DNA of 44,054 nucleotides from Psychromonas sp. (GTDB taxonomy: Bacteria > Pseudomonadota > Gammaproteobacteria > Enterobacterales > Psychromonadaceae), in assembly GCA_013619145.1 (NCBI GenBank), contig JABXKR010000152.1:1-44054 (forward strand), read 5' to 3'. Positions 18,004 through 26,662 of this stretch are shown piece after piece. The stretch's first letter is position 1. Every line of letters begins with the position of its first letter. The notes under the pieces are model-generated. The model searched no databases, was not told the DNA's origin, and saw nothing but the letters and a program-made list of their open reading frames with translations. Position numbers and translations under genes: made by a program.

Positions 18004-20085
18004 ATGTCTAAAACAAGCAAGGTTTTTTTAAAAAATAAAAAAAACAGTAGAAAAAGCAAAAAGAGCAAAAACCTTAAACAGCGCTTTTTAAGTTTTTTAT
18101 GGTCGCTATTATGGAAAGGAACGCTGGCTTTTATCGCCTTTATGTTTATTGCAGGTATCTATTTTGACCGGAAAATTGAGCGAAAATTAGATGGGCCGAC
18201 GTGGGACTTACCAGCACAAGTTTATGCGCGTCCTCTATTATTAAAAACGGGTAATAACCTATCACAATCGTTATTAATCAAGGAGCTGAGATTATTAAAT
18301 TACCGCCCAGTGGAATCGGTACAAAGTAGCGGTCAGTTTTCGGTTAATCAGCAACAAGTTCATATTTATCGTCGTGCTTTTGATTTCCCTAATCAGCCTG
18401 AAAGTGCGTTAAAAATCAGTGTTAATTTTTCAGAGGATAAAATAGTTTCGATCCAAGATGACAGAAAACAAAACTTAGTTTCAATTAAACTGGATCCCTT
18501 GCTGTTAGCACGTTTACACTCAGATCAAATTGAGGACCGCCTTTTTGTACCTTTTGAAAAGATCCCCAATCTGTTTATTGATACCTTGTTATTAATGGAA
18601 GACAGGGATTATTACCATCATCAAGGGATCTCTCCTTTTGCAATTTTGCGTGCATTTATTGTTAATTTTCAAGCAGGAAGAACTAGTTTATGGCGTAAAT
18701 TTCAAGAGGCTTATATTGCAGTATTGATGGATTATAAATACAGCAAAGATGCGCTGTTAGAAGCTTACCTTAATGAAGTTTATCTCGCGCAAAATGGTAA
18801 GTCAGGTATTTATGGAATCGGTCTTGCCAGTGATTATTATTTTGCACGACCGATTAATGAATTGCGCATTGAACAAATTGCTTTGCTGGTGGCTATTATC
18901 AAAGGGCCTTCCTATTACAACCCTCGCAGGAACCCTGAACGCGCGTTAGCCCGTCGCGATTTAGTGCTTCGTCTGATGGTTGAAAATAATTTTATTAGTG
19001 CTGATGATTATAAATATGCCGTTGCAGATACACTTAATTTAAGTGATAAACGCGCATTGAATCATCGCGCTAATCCCGCTTTTATCGGTTTGTTACATCG
19101 GGAGTTAAAAGCGAAAGTACCAAGATCTGTGCGTAAAAGTAGTGGCCTACATATTTTCACCTCAATTGATCCGTTAGCACAAAAACATGCAGAATTTGCT
19201 GTGCAGAACGGTGTGAAAAGGGTTGCAAAGAAAAACCAAGAAAACTTACAAGGTGCGATGGTAATAAGTGATAGGCAGCATGCAGAAGTGCGCGCTCTTG
19301 TCTCTGGTCGTGATGTTAAATTCAGTGGTTTTAACCGCGCTTTAGATGCGAATCGTCCGATTGGTTCATTAGTTAAGCCTGCTGTTTATTTAACAGCATT
19401 GGATGCTGGCTATGGTTTAGATTATCATTTAAATGATAAAGCGATTATTCTTAAAAATGCTACAGGGCAACGTTGGCAGCCCAAAAATTACGATCGGAAA
19501 TTTCGTGGACAGGTTACGTTAGAGGACGCATTAATCCACTCTCTGAATGTACCAACAGTGAATTTAGGAATGCAGGTGGGGCTTACTCATGTTATTAACA
19601 GTCTGCATAAAATGGGTATTCAAGAGAAAATAAAAGCGTATCCCTCTCTGGTATTAGGTAGTGTCTCCCTTTCACCTTTGCAGGTCGCGCAGATGTATCA
19701 GCCAATCACCATGAAAGGTGTTTATCAACCATTAGCCCTAATCCGCTCTATTGTTTCTAAAGAGGGCGAGTTGTTATATCAGCGAGCCAATAAGTCACAA
19801 AAAGTATTTTCAGCACAAGCGGTCAAGCAGTTAACTGATACATTGCATAAAGTGGCAAGCGAAGGTACGGCACGCAGTTTACGCTGGCGAAATCCCGGGC
19901 AGTATTTTGCGGGTAAAACGGGGACCACTAATAATTTAAATGACAGTTGGTTTGTCGGTTTTGATAGTGATGAGGTGGTGACCACTTGGGTTGGCAAAGA
20001 TAATAATAAAAGCGCAGAGTTAACCGGAAGTAGTGGTGCGTTAGTGCTGTTCTCTGATTATATGAAACAGAAAAAAGGAAAGTAA
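18004..20085 (+). CDS. mrcB: Penicillin-binding protein 1B with glycosyltransferase motif deleted
   Basis: Class A PBP anchored by an N-terminal membrane helix, with a UB2H-like region, a GT51 domain and a transpeptidase domain. The transpeptidase motifs are intact: SLVK (Ser455), SLN and KTGTT (Lys638). In GT51, motif 1 (EDRDYYHHQG) and the later RK..E and LLEAYLNEVYL motifs are present. However, the sequence runs AGRT-SLWRK at about residue 227, so roughly 21 residues holding the universal GGSTxTQQ motif are missing without a frameshift. Polymerase activity should be lost while crosslinking may remain. The length of 693 is short for the family, and the C-terminal tail is also shorter than in E. 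coli. It starts 17 bases after hrpB. Confidence 0.93.
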   Translation: MSKTSKVFLKNKKNSRKSKKSKNLKQRFLSFLWSLLWKGTLAFIAFMFIAGIYFDRKIERKLDGPTWDLPAQVYARPLLLKTGNNLSQSLLIKELRLLNYRPVESVQSSGQFSVNQQQVHIYRRAFDFPNQPESALKISVNFSEDKIVSIQDDRKQNLVSIKLDPLLLARLHSDQIEDRLFVPFEKIPNLFIDTLLLMEDRDYYHHQGISPFAILRAFIVNFQAGRTSLWRKFQEAYIAVLMDYKYSKDALLEAYLNEVYLAQNGKSGIYGIGLASDYYFARPINELRIEQIALLVAIIKGPSYYNPRRNPERALARRDLVLRLMVENNFISADDYKYAVADTLNLSDKRALNHRANPAFIGLLHRELKAKVPRSVRKSSGLHIFTSIDPLAQKHAEFAVQNGVKRVAKKNQENLQGAMVISDRQHAEVRALVSGRDVKFSGFNRALDANRPIGSLVKPAVYLTALDAGYGLDYHLNDKAIILKNATGQRWQPKNYDRKFRGQVTLEDALIHSLNVPTVNLGMQVGLTHVINSLHKMGIQEKIKAYPSLVLGSVSLSPLQVAQMYQPITMKGVYQPLALIRSIVSKEGELLYQRANKSQKVFSAQAVKQLTDTLHKVASEGTARSLRWRNPGQYFAGKTGTTNNLNDSWFVGFDSDEVVTTWVGKDNNKSAELTGSSGALVLFSDYMKQKKGK

Positions 20086-20087
20086 AA

Positions 20088-20489
20088 GTGCCTGAGCCAT
20101 TAATGAGTGTTGAGCAATTATTAAGTGATTTTAAAAAAAATAAAAGTTGGGATAAACAATATCGTTTGATTATCCAGCTTGGCAAAAAATTACCTGCACT
20201 TACAGAAGTTGAAAAAATAGAAGCGAACCAAGTAAAAGGTTGTGAAAGTCTTGCTTGGTTGGTTATTGAAAAGCAAGGTGAGAGTTATCACTTTAAAATG
20301 GACAGTGATACCCGTGTCGTAAAAGGGTTGATGATGATTTTGACTATTGTTTTTCAAGGAAAAAGCGCGTTACAAATTGAAGCTATTGATATTAATGATA
20401 TTTTTACGCAGTTAGGTTTGCTTAATCATTTAAGCCCGTCGCGTGCTAATGGATTGCTCGCGATTGTGCATAAAATAAAAGGCGTATAA
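20088..20489 (+). CDS. csdE: SufE/CsdE-family sulfur acceptor protein
   Basis: Accepts persulfide sulfur from a cysteine desulfurase for Fe-S cluster or tRNA thiolation pathways. It has 133 residues. The active Cys is in VKGCESLAWL, the equivalent of the SufE VPGCQS motif, and the FGK/GLLNHLSPSRANGLLAIV end is typical. The start is GTG, 2 bases after the mrcB stop and 9 bases after GGAAAG; an ATG five codons later is possible. No desulfurase or Suf gene is next to it, so CsdE rather than the suf-operon SufE is the better guess. Confidence 0.88.
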   Translation: MPEPLMSVEQLLSDFKKNKSWDKQYRLIIQLGKKLPALTEVEKIEANQVKGCESLAWLVIEKQGESYHFKMDSDTRVVKGLMMILTIVFQGKSALQIEAIDINDIFTQLGLLNHLSPSRANGLLAIVHKIKGV

Positions 20490-20493
20490 TTCT

Positions 20494-21219
20494 TTGAAAA
20501 AAAGTAATTACCTGTTTTTGTCTTTATTACTCTTCGCAGTAACTCCTTGCTATTTGTTTGCGCAGCAAATACTGGAGTTTGCAGATAGTGAGCAACGCTA
20601 TGTCTATGATGTATCCTATAAAAAAATAGCCATAGGTAAAATTATTAGAGAATCGCTGTGGCAGGGTAATACAGTTATAGCTAATACAACTGCTGAGTTG
20701 TCATTTTTATCTTATCATTTTGGTGGAAATCAGCTTTCACATATTTATTGGGATGAGATGTCCCAGTCGTTTCTTAGCAAAACATTTGTGCGCAATAGCG
20801 TTGGTTTTTCACGCGTGAGTATGCAAGCTAATTTTTTTAAAGCCGGGCATCAGACAAGTGTCACCCGTGATGGTAAAACTGATGAATATGTTAATGAAAC
20901 AGAAAAAATTATAGATTTTAATGCGATTGGTGTACAAATGAGTGAAGGTTTGAAATTGGGGCAAACCCATTTTGAATTTTATATGCAGACATCGGACTCT
21001 GTGGAGCGCTACTTTTTTGAAGTGACAGGAAAAGAAGCGATTCATACGAAGTTTGGTAAACTTGATACCTACCGATTAGAACAAACTGGCAAAAAAGACC
21101 GTAAGCTTATTGCCTGGTTTGCTCCTGAAATTAATTATCAAATGGTCAAGTTTCGATATGAACGTAACTTATTGGACATTCGTGGTGTAATAAGTGAGCG
21201 CTCAATTATCAATTTGTGA
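20494..21219 (+). CDS. Exported DUF3108-like protein
   Basis: A 241-residue protein with a clean Sec signal peptide (LFLSLLLFAVTPCYLFA, cleavage before QQI). The mature part begins FADSEQRYVYDVSYKKIAIGKI and carries LDTYRLEQTGKKDRKLIAWFAPE. This pattern, a beta-rich periplasmic domain with Y-v-wFAP, is that of DUF3108. The start is TTG, 4 bases after the preceding stop, with AAGG about 10 bases upstream, so it is probably translated from the same mRNA as mrcB-csdE. Function unknown; a periplasmic or outer-membrane-linked role is likely. Confidence 0.78.
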   Translation: MKKSNYLFLSLLLFAVTPCYLFAQQILEFADSEQRYVYDVSYKKIAIGKIIRESLWQGNTVIANTTAELSFLSYHFGGNQLSHIYWDEMSQSFLSKTFVRNSVGFSRVSMQANFFKAGHQTSVTRDGKTDEYVNETEKIIDFNAIGVQMSEGLKLGQTHFEFYMQTSDSVERYFFEVTGKEAIHTKFGKLDTYRLEQTGKKDRKLIAWFAPEINYQMVKFRYERNLLDIRGVISERSIINL

Positions 21220-21221
21220 AT

Positions 21222-21281
21222 TTATACCCAAACCACCTGAATATACTGATTCCTGCATCTTCAAGTAGTTTGGGGATATAG
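21222..21281. repeat. Short palindromic repeat, family of the 13517 element
   Basis: TATACCCAAACCACCTGAA at the left and TTCAAGTAGTTTGGGGATA at the right form an imperfect inverted repeat, with TCCTGCATC before the right arm. The same CTGCAT-TTCAAGTAG-TTGGG core ends the element at 13757-13777. It occupies the gap between the DUF3108-like gene and rlmF, and could act as a weak hairpin in the mRNA. Confidence 0.65.
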
Positions 21282-21304
21282 TCGCTTACTTTTTTGGAAA
21301 ACAG

Positions 21305-22246
21305 ATGACAAATAACAACACAGCTAAAAAAGGGTTATTGCACCCTCGAAATTTACACCAAGGTAGTTATGATTTTAAGCAACTCTGCGAAGCTTGCCCG
21401 CAATTAGCCCCCTTTGTTATTAATAACCCCAAAGATCAGTTAACAATCGACTTCAGTAACCCTAATGCGGTATTAGCCCTTAATCAGGCTTTGCTTAAAT
21501 GTTTCTATGATATCGATTTTTGGCAAATCCCCACGGGGTATCTGTGTCCGCCTATTCCGGGCCGTGCAGATTATATTCATTACTTAGCAGACTTATTAGC
21601 TGAAAGTTGTAATGGTGTGGTGCCGACGGGTAAGCAAGTGAAAGTGTTAGATATTGGTACGGGCGCTAACTGTATTTATCCTATTATCGGTAGTCAGAGT
21701 TACGGTTGGTCTTTTGTGGCAAGCGATATCGATCCTGTGTCTATTAAAACGGCGGATTTGATTGTGAAATCAAACCGTAATTTAAAATCTTTTATTAAAC
21801 TGTTATTGCAGAAAGATAAAAAATCTATTTTCGACGGGATAATTAAAACACATGATAAGTTTGCTTTAACCATCTGCAACCCTCCGTTTCATGCTTCTAT
21901 GGAGCAGGCGCTTGCGGGAACTTCCCGTAAAGTGAAGAATCTTAGCAAAGATAAAGCCACGAGCAATGTTAAGCTTAATTTTGGCGGGCAGGAAAATGAA
22001 TTGTGTTGTGCTGGTGGTGAAATTGCCTTTTTAAAACAGATGTGCAAAGAGAGTCAAAGTTATGGGCAACAAGTCTGCTGGTTTACTAGCCTTGTTTCAA
22101 AATCTGAAAATGTCTCTCCGTTGAAAAAATTATTAACACAGCTTGGTGCTAAGCAGGTAAAAGTTATTAAAATGTCGCAAGGACAAAAAGTTAGTCGTTT
22201 GATTGCTTGGAGTTTTTGCAAAGATCCAAGTTTAATTGTTAATTAA
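21305..22246 (+). CDS. rlmF: 23S rRNA (adenine-1618-N6)-methyltransferase
   Basis: Methylates A1618 of 23S rRNA using SAM. It has 313 residues (E. coli 308). The SAM site VLDIGTGANCIYPIIG and the N6-adenine methyltransferase motif IV NPPF (ICNPPFHAS) are present, as is the family N-terminus HPRNLHQGSYDFKQL. It starts at an ATG 24 bases after the palindromic repeat. Function is assigned from the family. Confidence 0.95.
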   Translation: MTNNNTAKKGLLHPRNLHQGSYDFKQLCEACPQLAPFVINNPKDQLTIDFSNPNAVLALNQALLKCFYDIDFWQIPTGYLCPPIPGRADYIHYLADLLAESCNGVVPTGKQVKVLDIGTGANCIYPIIGSQSYGWSFVASDIDPVSIKTADLIVKSNRNLKSFIKLLLQKDKKSIFDGIIKTHDKFALTICNPPFHASMEQALAGTSRKVKNLSKDKATSNVKLNFGGQENELCCAGGEIAFLKQMCKESQSYGQQVCWFTSLVSKSENVSPLKKLLTQLGAKQVKVIKMSQGQKVSRLIAWSFCKDPSLIVN

Positions 22247-22302
22247 AATAATAGTCTACCCTTAGTTATATAAAAGGCTTCATATTTTTGGTCGGAGTGA
22301 TA

Positions 22303-23037
22303 ATGTATAGATTTAAACTACAACACAAAAAAAAATTAATTTTCGATATGGTTTTAATCGTATTGTTCAATGCTTTGTTTTGGCTGTATTTTAGAGATAG
22401 AGATCTATTTGAACTGTTACATGAGTATGCTCGTGCTCATCAAGAGTATCAACTTGAGCAATATATTCCGTTAATACTCACTCTGATGGTCAGCTTTCTT
22501 TATTTCTCAATACGTCGTTGGCGAGATAGTGTTAAGTTTGCCGCATTTGCAGAGAGGCGAGTTTCAAAGGACTCACTCACTAAGTTATATAATCGCCGGA
22601 CGTTAGAATCTAAATTATTATTAGAGTGGCAACGTTTTATTCGTTATAAAGAACCTTTTTGCTTAATTATGCTCGATATTGATGATTTTAAAGTCATCAA
22701 TGATACATTTGGCAATTCGGAAGGTGATCGGATTCTAATCGAGATATCAGAAAAATTAGGCAATAATACACGAAAAACAGATTTCTGCGCGCGTTGGGGA
22801 GGAGCTGAGTTTTTAATACTTTGTCCGGTTAGTGAATTAGAAGCGATTACCGCCTTGGCTGAAAGGTTACGCTCAGATATCTATCGCCTGTTAAAAGATG
22901 GTGTGGAGCTAAGTGCCAGTTTGGGGGTGAGTCAGTCTGATGCAAAAAAATCGCTTGAGCAGCTGATTAAAGAAGTTGATTTTTCACTTTATAAAGCGAA
23001 AAAAATAGGTGGGAATTGCGTGGTAAGTAGTGAATAG
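22303..23037 (+). CDS. Membrane GGDEF-domain protein with GGAEF signature
   Basis: A 244-residue protein with two membrane helices (about residues 15-33 and 55-75) and a C-terminal GGDEF domain. The helices presumably place a short loop in the periplasm as a sensor. SKDSLTKLYNRRTLE, FCLIMLDIDDFKVINDTFG and the inhibitory RxxD site (RKTD) are normal. The signature, however, is GGAEF (residues 166-170): the metal-binding Asp/Glu at position three is Ala. It may be a weak or inactive diguanylate cyclase or a c-di-GMP receptor through RxxD. The ATG follows GGAG closely; a TTG at 22288 is less likely. Confidence 0.9.
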   Translation: MYRFKLQHKKKLIFDMVLIVLFNALFWLYFRDRDLFELLHEYARAHQEYQLEQYIPLILTLMVSFLYFSIRRWRDSVKFAAFAERRVSKDSLTKLYNRRTLESKLLLEWQRFIRYKEPFCLIMLDIDDFKVINDTFGNSEGDRILIEISEKLGNNTRKTDFCARWGGAEFLILCPVSELEAITALAERLRSDIYRLLKDGVELSASLGVSQSDAKKSLEQLIKEVDFSLYKAKKIGGNCVVSSE

Positions 23038-23068
23038 CTAATTAACGGAATTGCTATAATTACTTAAT

Positions 23069-23105
23069 AAAAAGCCCGAATAATAAATTTATTCGGGCTT
23101 TTTTA
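23069..23105. terminator. Bidirectional terminator between GGDEF gene and serA
   Basis: AAAGCCCGAATAA (23071-23083) pairs with TTATTCGGGCTTT around a short loop. T runs flank the stem on both strands, so it can serve both the GGDEF gene and the convergent serA. Confidence 0.92.
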
Positions 23106-23125
23106 ATAAGAGGTGAAAACTTAAA

Positions 23126-24355
23126 TCAGTGAAGTAAACGGGCGCGGATTGTACCGTCGATCTCTTTTAATTTAGTCAATGCTATTTGCGCATCTTCACT
23201 GGTCACATCAATTACTACATAACCAATATTTTCATTAGTTTGCAGGTATTGTGCTGCAATGTTGATATTGTTTTCAGCAAATGCCAAGTTGATTTTAGTT
23301 AAAATACCCGGTTGATTTTGATGGATATGTAATAAACGACTTGTGCCACTGTGTAGTGGTAAAGACACTTCCGGGAAGTTTTTAGAAGACAGGGTTGAAC
23401 CATTGTCAGAGTATTTAACCAGCTTACCGGCAACTTCATAACCAATATTTTCTTGTGCTTCTTGTGTGCTACCACCAACGTGTGGCGTTAGCAGTACATT
23501 ATCAAATTGGCGAAGTGGAGACTCAAACTCTTCTTTATTTGATTTTGGTTCAGTAGGGAAAACATCGACTGCCGCACCTGAAAGTTTTTTACTTGCAAGA
23601 GCATCACATAATGCCGGAATATCAACAACCGTACCGCGCGCCGCATTCATGAAAATTGCGCCATCTTTCATCTGAGCAAACTCTTTTGCACCCATCATAT
23701 CTTTGGTTGAATCAAGCTCTGGCACATGCAAGCTGACTACGTCAGATTGTGCAAGTAACTCTTCCATGGTTGCAATTTGGGTTGCGTTACCTAAAGTTAA
23801 TTTGTTTTCGATATCGTAAAAAGAAACTCTAAAACCTAAGTTTTCAGCAAGGATACCAAACTGCGTGCCGATATGACCGTAACCGATAATACCTAAGTTT
23901 TTACCGCGCGCTTCATAAGATCCTGTTGCTGATTTATCCCATTCACCGCGATGTGCTTTTGCGTTACGCTCTGGCACGCCACGTAATAACAGTAGTGCTT
24001 GACCTAATACCAGCTCTGCAACGCTGCGCGTATTTGAGAAAGGTGCGTTAAATACCACGGTACCTTTGGCTTGCGCTGCCTGTAAATCAACTTGGTTGGT
24101 ACCGATACAGAAACAACCGATACCCACAAGTTTCTCAGCAGCTGCTAATACTTTTGCATTGAGGTCAGTACGAGAACGGATGCCGATAAAATGAACATCT
24201 TTAATTTTTGCAATTAATTCTTCTTCGCTTAATGAAGTCTTAATGCTTTCAATGTTGGTGTAACCCGCTTGAGTGAATGTATTTACAGAGCTTTGGTGCA
24301 ATCCTTCAAGCAGTAGAACTTTAATTTTATCTTTACTGAGCGAAAACTGAGTCAT
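23126..24355 (-). CDS. serA: D-3-phosphoglycerate dehydrogenase
   Basis: First step of serine synthesis, NAD-dependent oxidation of 3-phosphoglycerate. It has 409 residues (E. coli 410). The NAD fold is GIIGYGHIGTQFG. The catalytic Arg, Glu and His lie in NAARGTVVD, DVFPTEP and LLTPHVGGST. A C-terminal ACT domain (GTSRLLHIHQNQPGILTKIN) is the serine-binding regulatory module. I chose the ATG at 24355 with AAGGA at normal distance; a longer in-frame ATG at 24418 is not supported. It follows rpiA, as in E. coli. Confidence 0.97.
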   Translation of the reverse strand: MTQFSLSKDKIKVLLLEGLHQSSVNTFTQAGYTNIESIKTSLSEEELIAKIKDVHFIGIRSRTDLNAKVLAAAEKLVGIGCFCIGTNQVDLQAAQAKGTVVFNAPFSNTRSVAELVLGQALLLLRGVPERNAKAHRGEWDKSATGSYEARGKNLGIIGYGHIGTQFGILAENLGFRVSFYDIENKLTLGNATQIATMEELLAQSDVVSLHVPELDSTKDMMGAKEFAQMKDGAIFMNAARGTVVDIPALCDALASKKLSGAAVDVFPTEPKSNKEEFESPLRQFDNVLLTPHVGGSTQEAQENIGYEVAGKLVKYSDNGSTLSSKNFPEVSLPLHSGTSRLLHIHQNQPGILTKINLAFAENNINIAAQYLQTNENIGYVVIDVTSEDAQIALTKLKEIDGTIRARLLH

Positions 24356-24533
24356 TTTATTTCCTTGGGCCTTATAAATAAGGTAAATGGACAAGCAATT
24401 GTGTGAGTAAAATAGCAAAATCAGAAGCAGATGTGAACTTTTGTGCGAAGATTCACATATGCAAACTTGAACTAGCTTATTACATTTTGACGATTCATAG
24501 CGCCATTCATTGAATCGTCAAATGTTAAAACTC

Positions 24534-25190
24534 TTATTTAAGTGTTTTAACACCTTCAGGTGAGCCGACTAAAACAACGTCAGCAGCACGGTTGGCAAAC
24601 AGACCATTAGTTACTACACCTACAATTGCATTAATTTGAGACTCAAGTTTAAGAGGCTCTGCAATCTTCAAATTATGTACATCTAAAATGATATTACCGT
24701 TGTCTGTAACAACACCTTGACGATAAACTGGATCACCGCCCAGTTTAACCAGCTCACGGGCAACATAACTACGTGCCATTGGAATAACTTCAACTGGTAA
24801 TGGGAAATCACCTAAAATATCGACATTTTTAGTGTTGTCGACAATACAGACAAATTTATCTGCAACCGCGGCAACAATTTTTTCACGGGTAAGCGCTGCG
24901 CCACCACCTTTGATCATATGGTTATATGGGTTGATCTCATCAGCACCATCAACATAAATACTTAATTCAGAAACTTCATTAAGATCAAATACATCAATAC
25001 CATAAGCTTTTAATTTTTCAGTTGAAGCTTCAGAGCTTGATACAGCGCCTTTAATATCATTTTTCATTGTTGCTAATGCATCAATAAAGTGATTAACCGT
25101 TGAGCCTGTACCTACGCCAACAATTGAATCTTGTTCCACATATTGTAAGGCTGCGTAAGCTGCTGCTTTTTTCATTTCATCTTGTGTCAT
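24534..25190 (-). CDS. rpiA: Ribose-5-phosphate isomerase A
   Basis: Interconverts ribose 5-phosphate and ribulose 5-phosphate in the pentose phosphate pathway. It has 218 residues (E. coli 219). The phosphate loop GVGTGSTV, the catalytic DGADEI, and [11 protein letters not shown] are all present. Between it and serA a GACGATTCA inverted repeat (24485-24521) could form a hairpin in the mRNA but has no T run, so the two genes may share a transcript. Confidence 0.97.
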   Translation of the reverse strand: MTQDEMKKAAAYAALQYVEQDSIVGVGTGSTVNHFIDALATMKNDIKGAVSSSEASTEKLKAYGIDVFDLNEVSELSIYVDGADEINPYNHMIKGGGAALTREKIVAAVADKFVCIVDNTKNVDILGDFPLPVEVIPMARSYVARELVKLGGDPVYRQGVVTDNGNIILDVHNLKIAEPLKLESQINAIVGVVTNGLFANRAADVVLVGSPEGVKTLK

Positions 25191-25291
25191 CTTCTGTATA
25201 TCCTGTTTGCTGAAGCATCGAGTAAAAGTGTCGAGATTATAACCTGTTCAAATGAGTTATCCATGAGATATTTATTAATTTTAGGTAATAA

Positions 25292-25312
25292 ATCCAAGTG
25301 GTTTGGGTATAA
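25292..25312. repeat. Half copy of the dispersed palindromic repeat
   Basis: CCAAGTGGTTTGGGTATAAA matches one arm of the repeats at 13757 and 21222. The partner arm is not visible. It lies just after the ygfA stop codon. Confidence 0.5.
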
Positions 25313-25315
25313 ACA

Positions 25316-25933
25316 TCACCACTGGTAATGATGGCTGGGGGTGATGATTTCAGGAAGCGGCACATCCCACTCTTCAATAGGCAGCTTTTCTACTTGTTGG
25401 CAGTCATGCGCCAGGCCGATTGGATAAGGGCCGCTTTTCTCTTTAAACCAGGGTGCAAGCATTCGGTCATAATAACCGCCGCCCATACCGATGCGGTTCC
25501 CCTGCAGATCAAAAGCAACAAGGGGTGTGAAAATAATATCTAATTTTTTAACTGCACAAGTGTGTAATTGCTCTAATTTCGGCTCGTAAATACCATATTT
25601 ATTAAGCACCATTTCAGAATCTATTGTGTATTGCAAAAACAGCAGATGGCCTTTACTGAAAGGGTGCACAACAGGCAGGTAAACTTGTTTATTATTAGCC
25701 CAGCACCACTCTATAAATTCAAAGGTATCTATCTCACCATCGTGGGCTAGTGATATGCCGATATTTTGTGCGTTTAAGACTTTATTATGTTTAACCAATC
25801 GAGCGAATAATTTAGCTGCATCTTGTCTTTGTTGTAAGCCCGACAAATCACGTCTTGCTGTACGCATTTGATTACGTATTTGTGAACGGATTTGATTTGC
25901 TGAAAATGTATTGCCTGGATTGTCCATAACCAT
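25316..25933 (-). CDS. ygfA: 5-formyltetrahydrofolate cyclo-ligase
   Basis: ATP-dependent conversion of 5-formyl-THF to methenyl-THF, recycling a folate by-product; it has been linked to persister formation in E. coli. It has 205 residues. The family signature GNRIGMGGGYYDR and the FTPLVAFD strand are present. The ATG follows AAGGG at about 9 bases. In E. coli ygfA lies right after ssrS (6S RNA) and is co-transcribed with it. Here the same order is kept, but a ~600 bp repeat array intervenes. Confidence 0.95.
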   Translation of the reverse strand: MVMDNPGNTFSANQIRSQIRNQMRTARRDLSGLQQRQDAAKLFARLVKHNKVLNAQNIGISLAHDGEIDTFEFIEWCWANNKQVYLPVVHPFSKGHLLFLQYTIDSEMVLNKYGIYEPKLEQLHTCAVKKLDIIFTPLVAFDLQGNRIGMGGGYYDRMLAPWFKEKSGPYPIGLAHDCQQVEKLPIEEWDVPLPEIITPSHHYQW

Positions 25934-26060
25934 ATTAATAAGCCCTTTAAAAACAGTAGGTAAAGAATATCATTATTAATTAATAGATTAAAATTGAAGA
26001 TGGGAATATTGTTGTTTGTTAGTGCCTCGGTGTGTGGATTATATTTTTGATAAGTAGTGA

Positions 26061-26641
26061 GTAACCCAAGGATATCGTTATTGACTGTGATTTAGTAACA
26101 CGAAGGTCGATAGACGACGGTGTTTTTTTTGAATTGCTAAGCAAAGGAGAAAAAGGAGTAACCTAATAATATGGTTATTGAATGTAGTTTGTAATTAGAA
26201 GTTCAAAGCACTGACGTTTCTTAGCGCTTTATTTCGCTCTTTATTTAGTTGAGAAAAAGAGTAACCCAAGGATATCGTGATTGACTGTGATTTAGTAACG
26301 CTAAGGTCTATAGACGCCGGTGTCTTTGGTTTTTTATTTGACAAAATTAGGAATAAAAAGTCATTGGCTAAATAAACTAGGAAGAAAACGAAGTAACCCA
26401 AGGATATCGTGATTGACTGTGATTTAGTAACACTAAGGTCTATAGATTACGGTGTCTTTGCTTTTGAACTGTCTTAGTTTGAATAAGTAACTCGAGGATT
26501 GTTGCTGGCTGTAGTTTGTAATTATAAGTTTAAAGCACTGACGTTTCTTCGCGCTTTATTTAGTCGAGAGAAAGAGTAACCCAAGGGTATCAGTATTAAC
26601 TGTGGTTTAGTAATGCGAAGGTCGATAGACGACGGTGTCTT
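26061..26641 (-). repeat. Tandem array of six 6S RNA 3'-domain copies
   Basis: Six diverged copies of the last ~65 bases of the 6S gene lie head-to-tail downstream of it in the same orientation. Type A copies begin (plus-strand view) GTAACCCAAGGATATCG at 26061, 26261, 26393 and 26576 and run to GGTGTC. Type B copies, more diverged, begin at 26158 and 26487. Spacing is about 97, 103, 132, 94, 89 and 87 bases, the last to the true 6S end. Type A matches 6S at both flanks and differs in the middle hairpin. B-A pairs are themselves duplicated (26158-26326 and 26487-26641). No credible ORF is present. The rest of the gap to ygfA (25934-26060) shows nothing further. Confidence 0.88.
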
Positions 26642-26662
26642 GTTTTGCTAGAAAAGTGAAGA

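Noticed and set aside
24485-24521. Terminator between rpiA and serA
   Set aside because: The inverted repeat GACGATTCA/TGAATCGTC is good, but no T run follows on the transcribed strand, so termination is not supported.
26195-26401. Minus-strand ORF of 68 codons within the repeat array
   Set aside because: It is built from repeat units and their spacers, has no ribosome site, and is not maintained in the other copies.
26061-26641. CRISPR array
   Set aside because: The repeats are about 65 bases, diverged, irregularly spaced, and match the 6S RNA 3' end. There is no uniform spacer length and no cas gene nearby.
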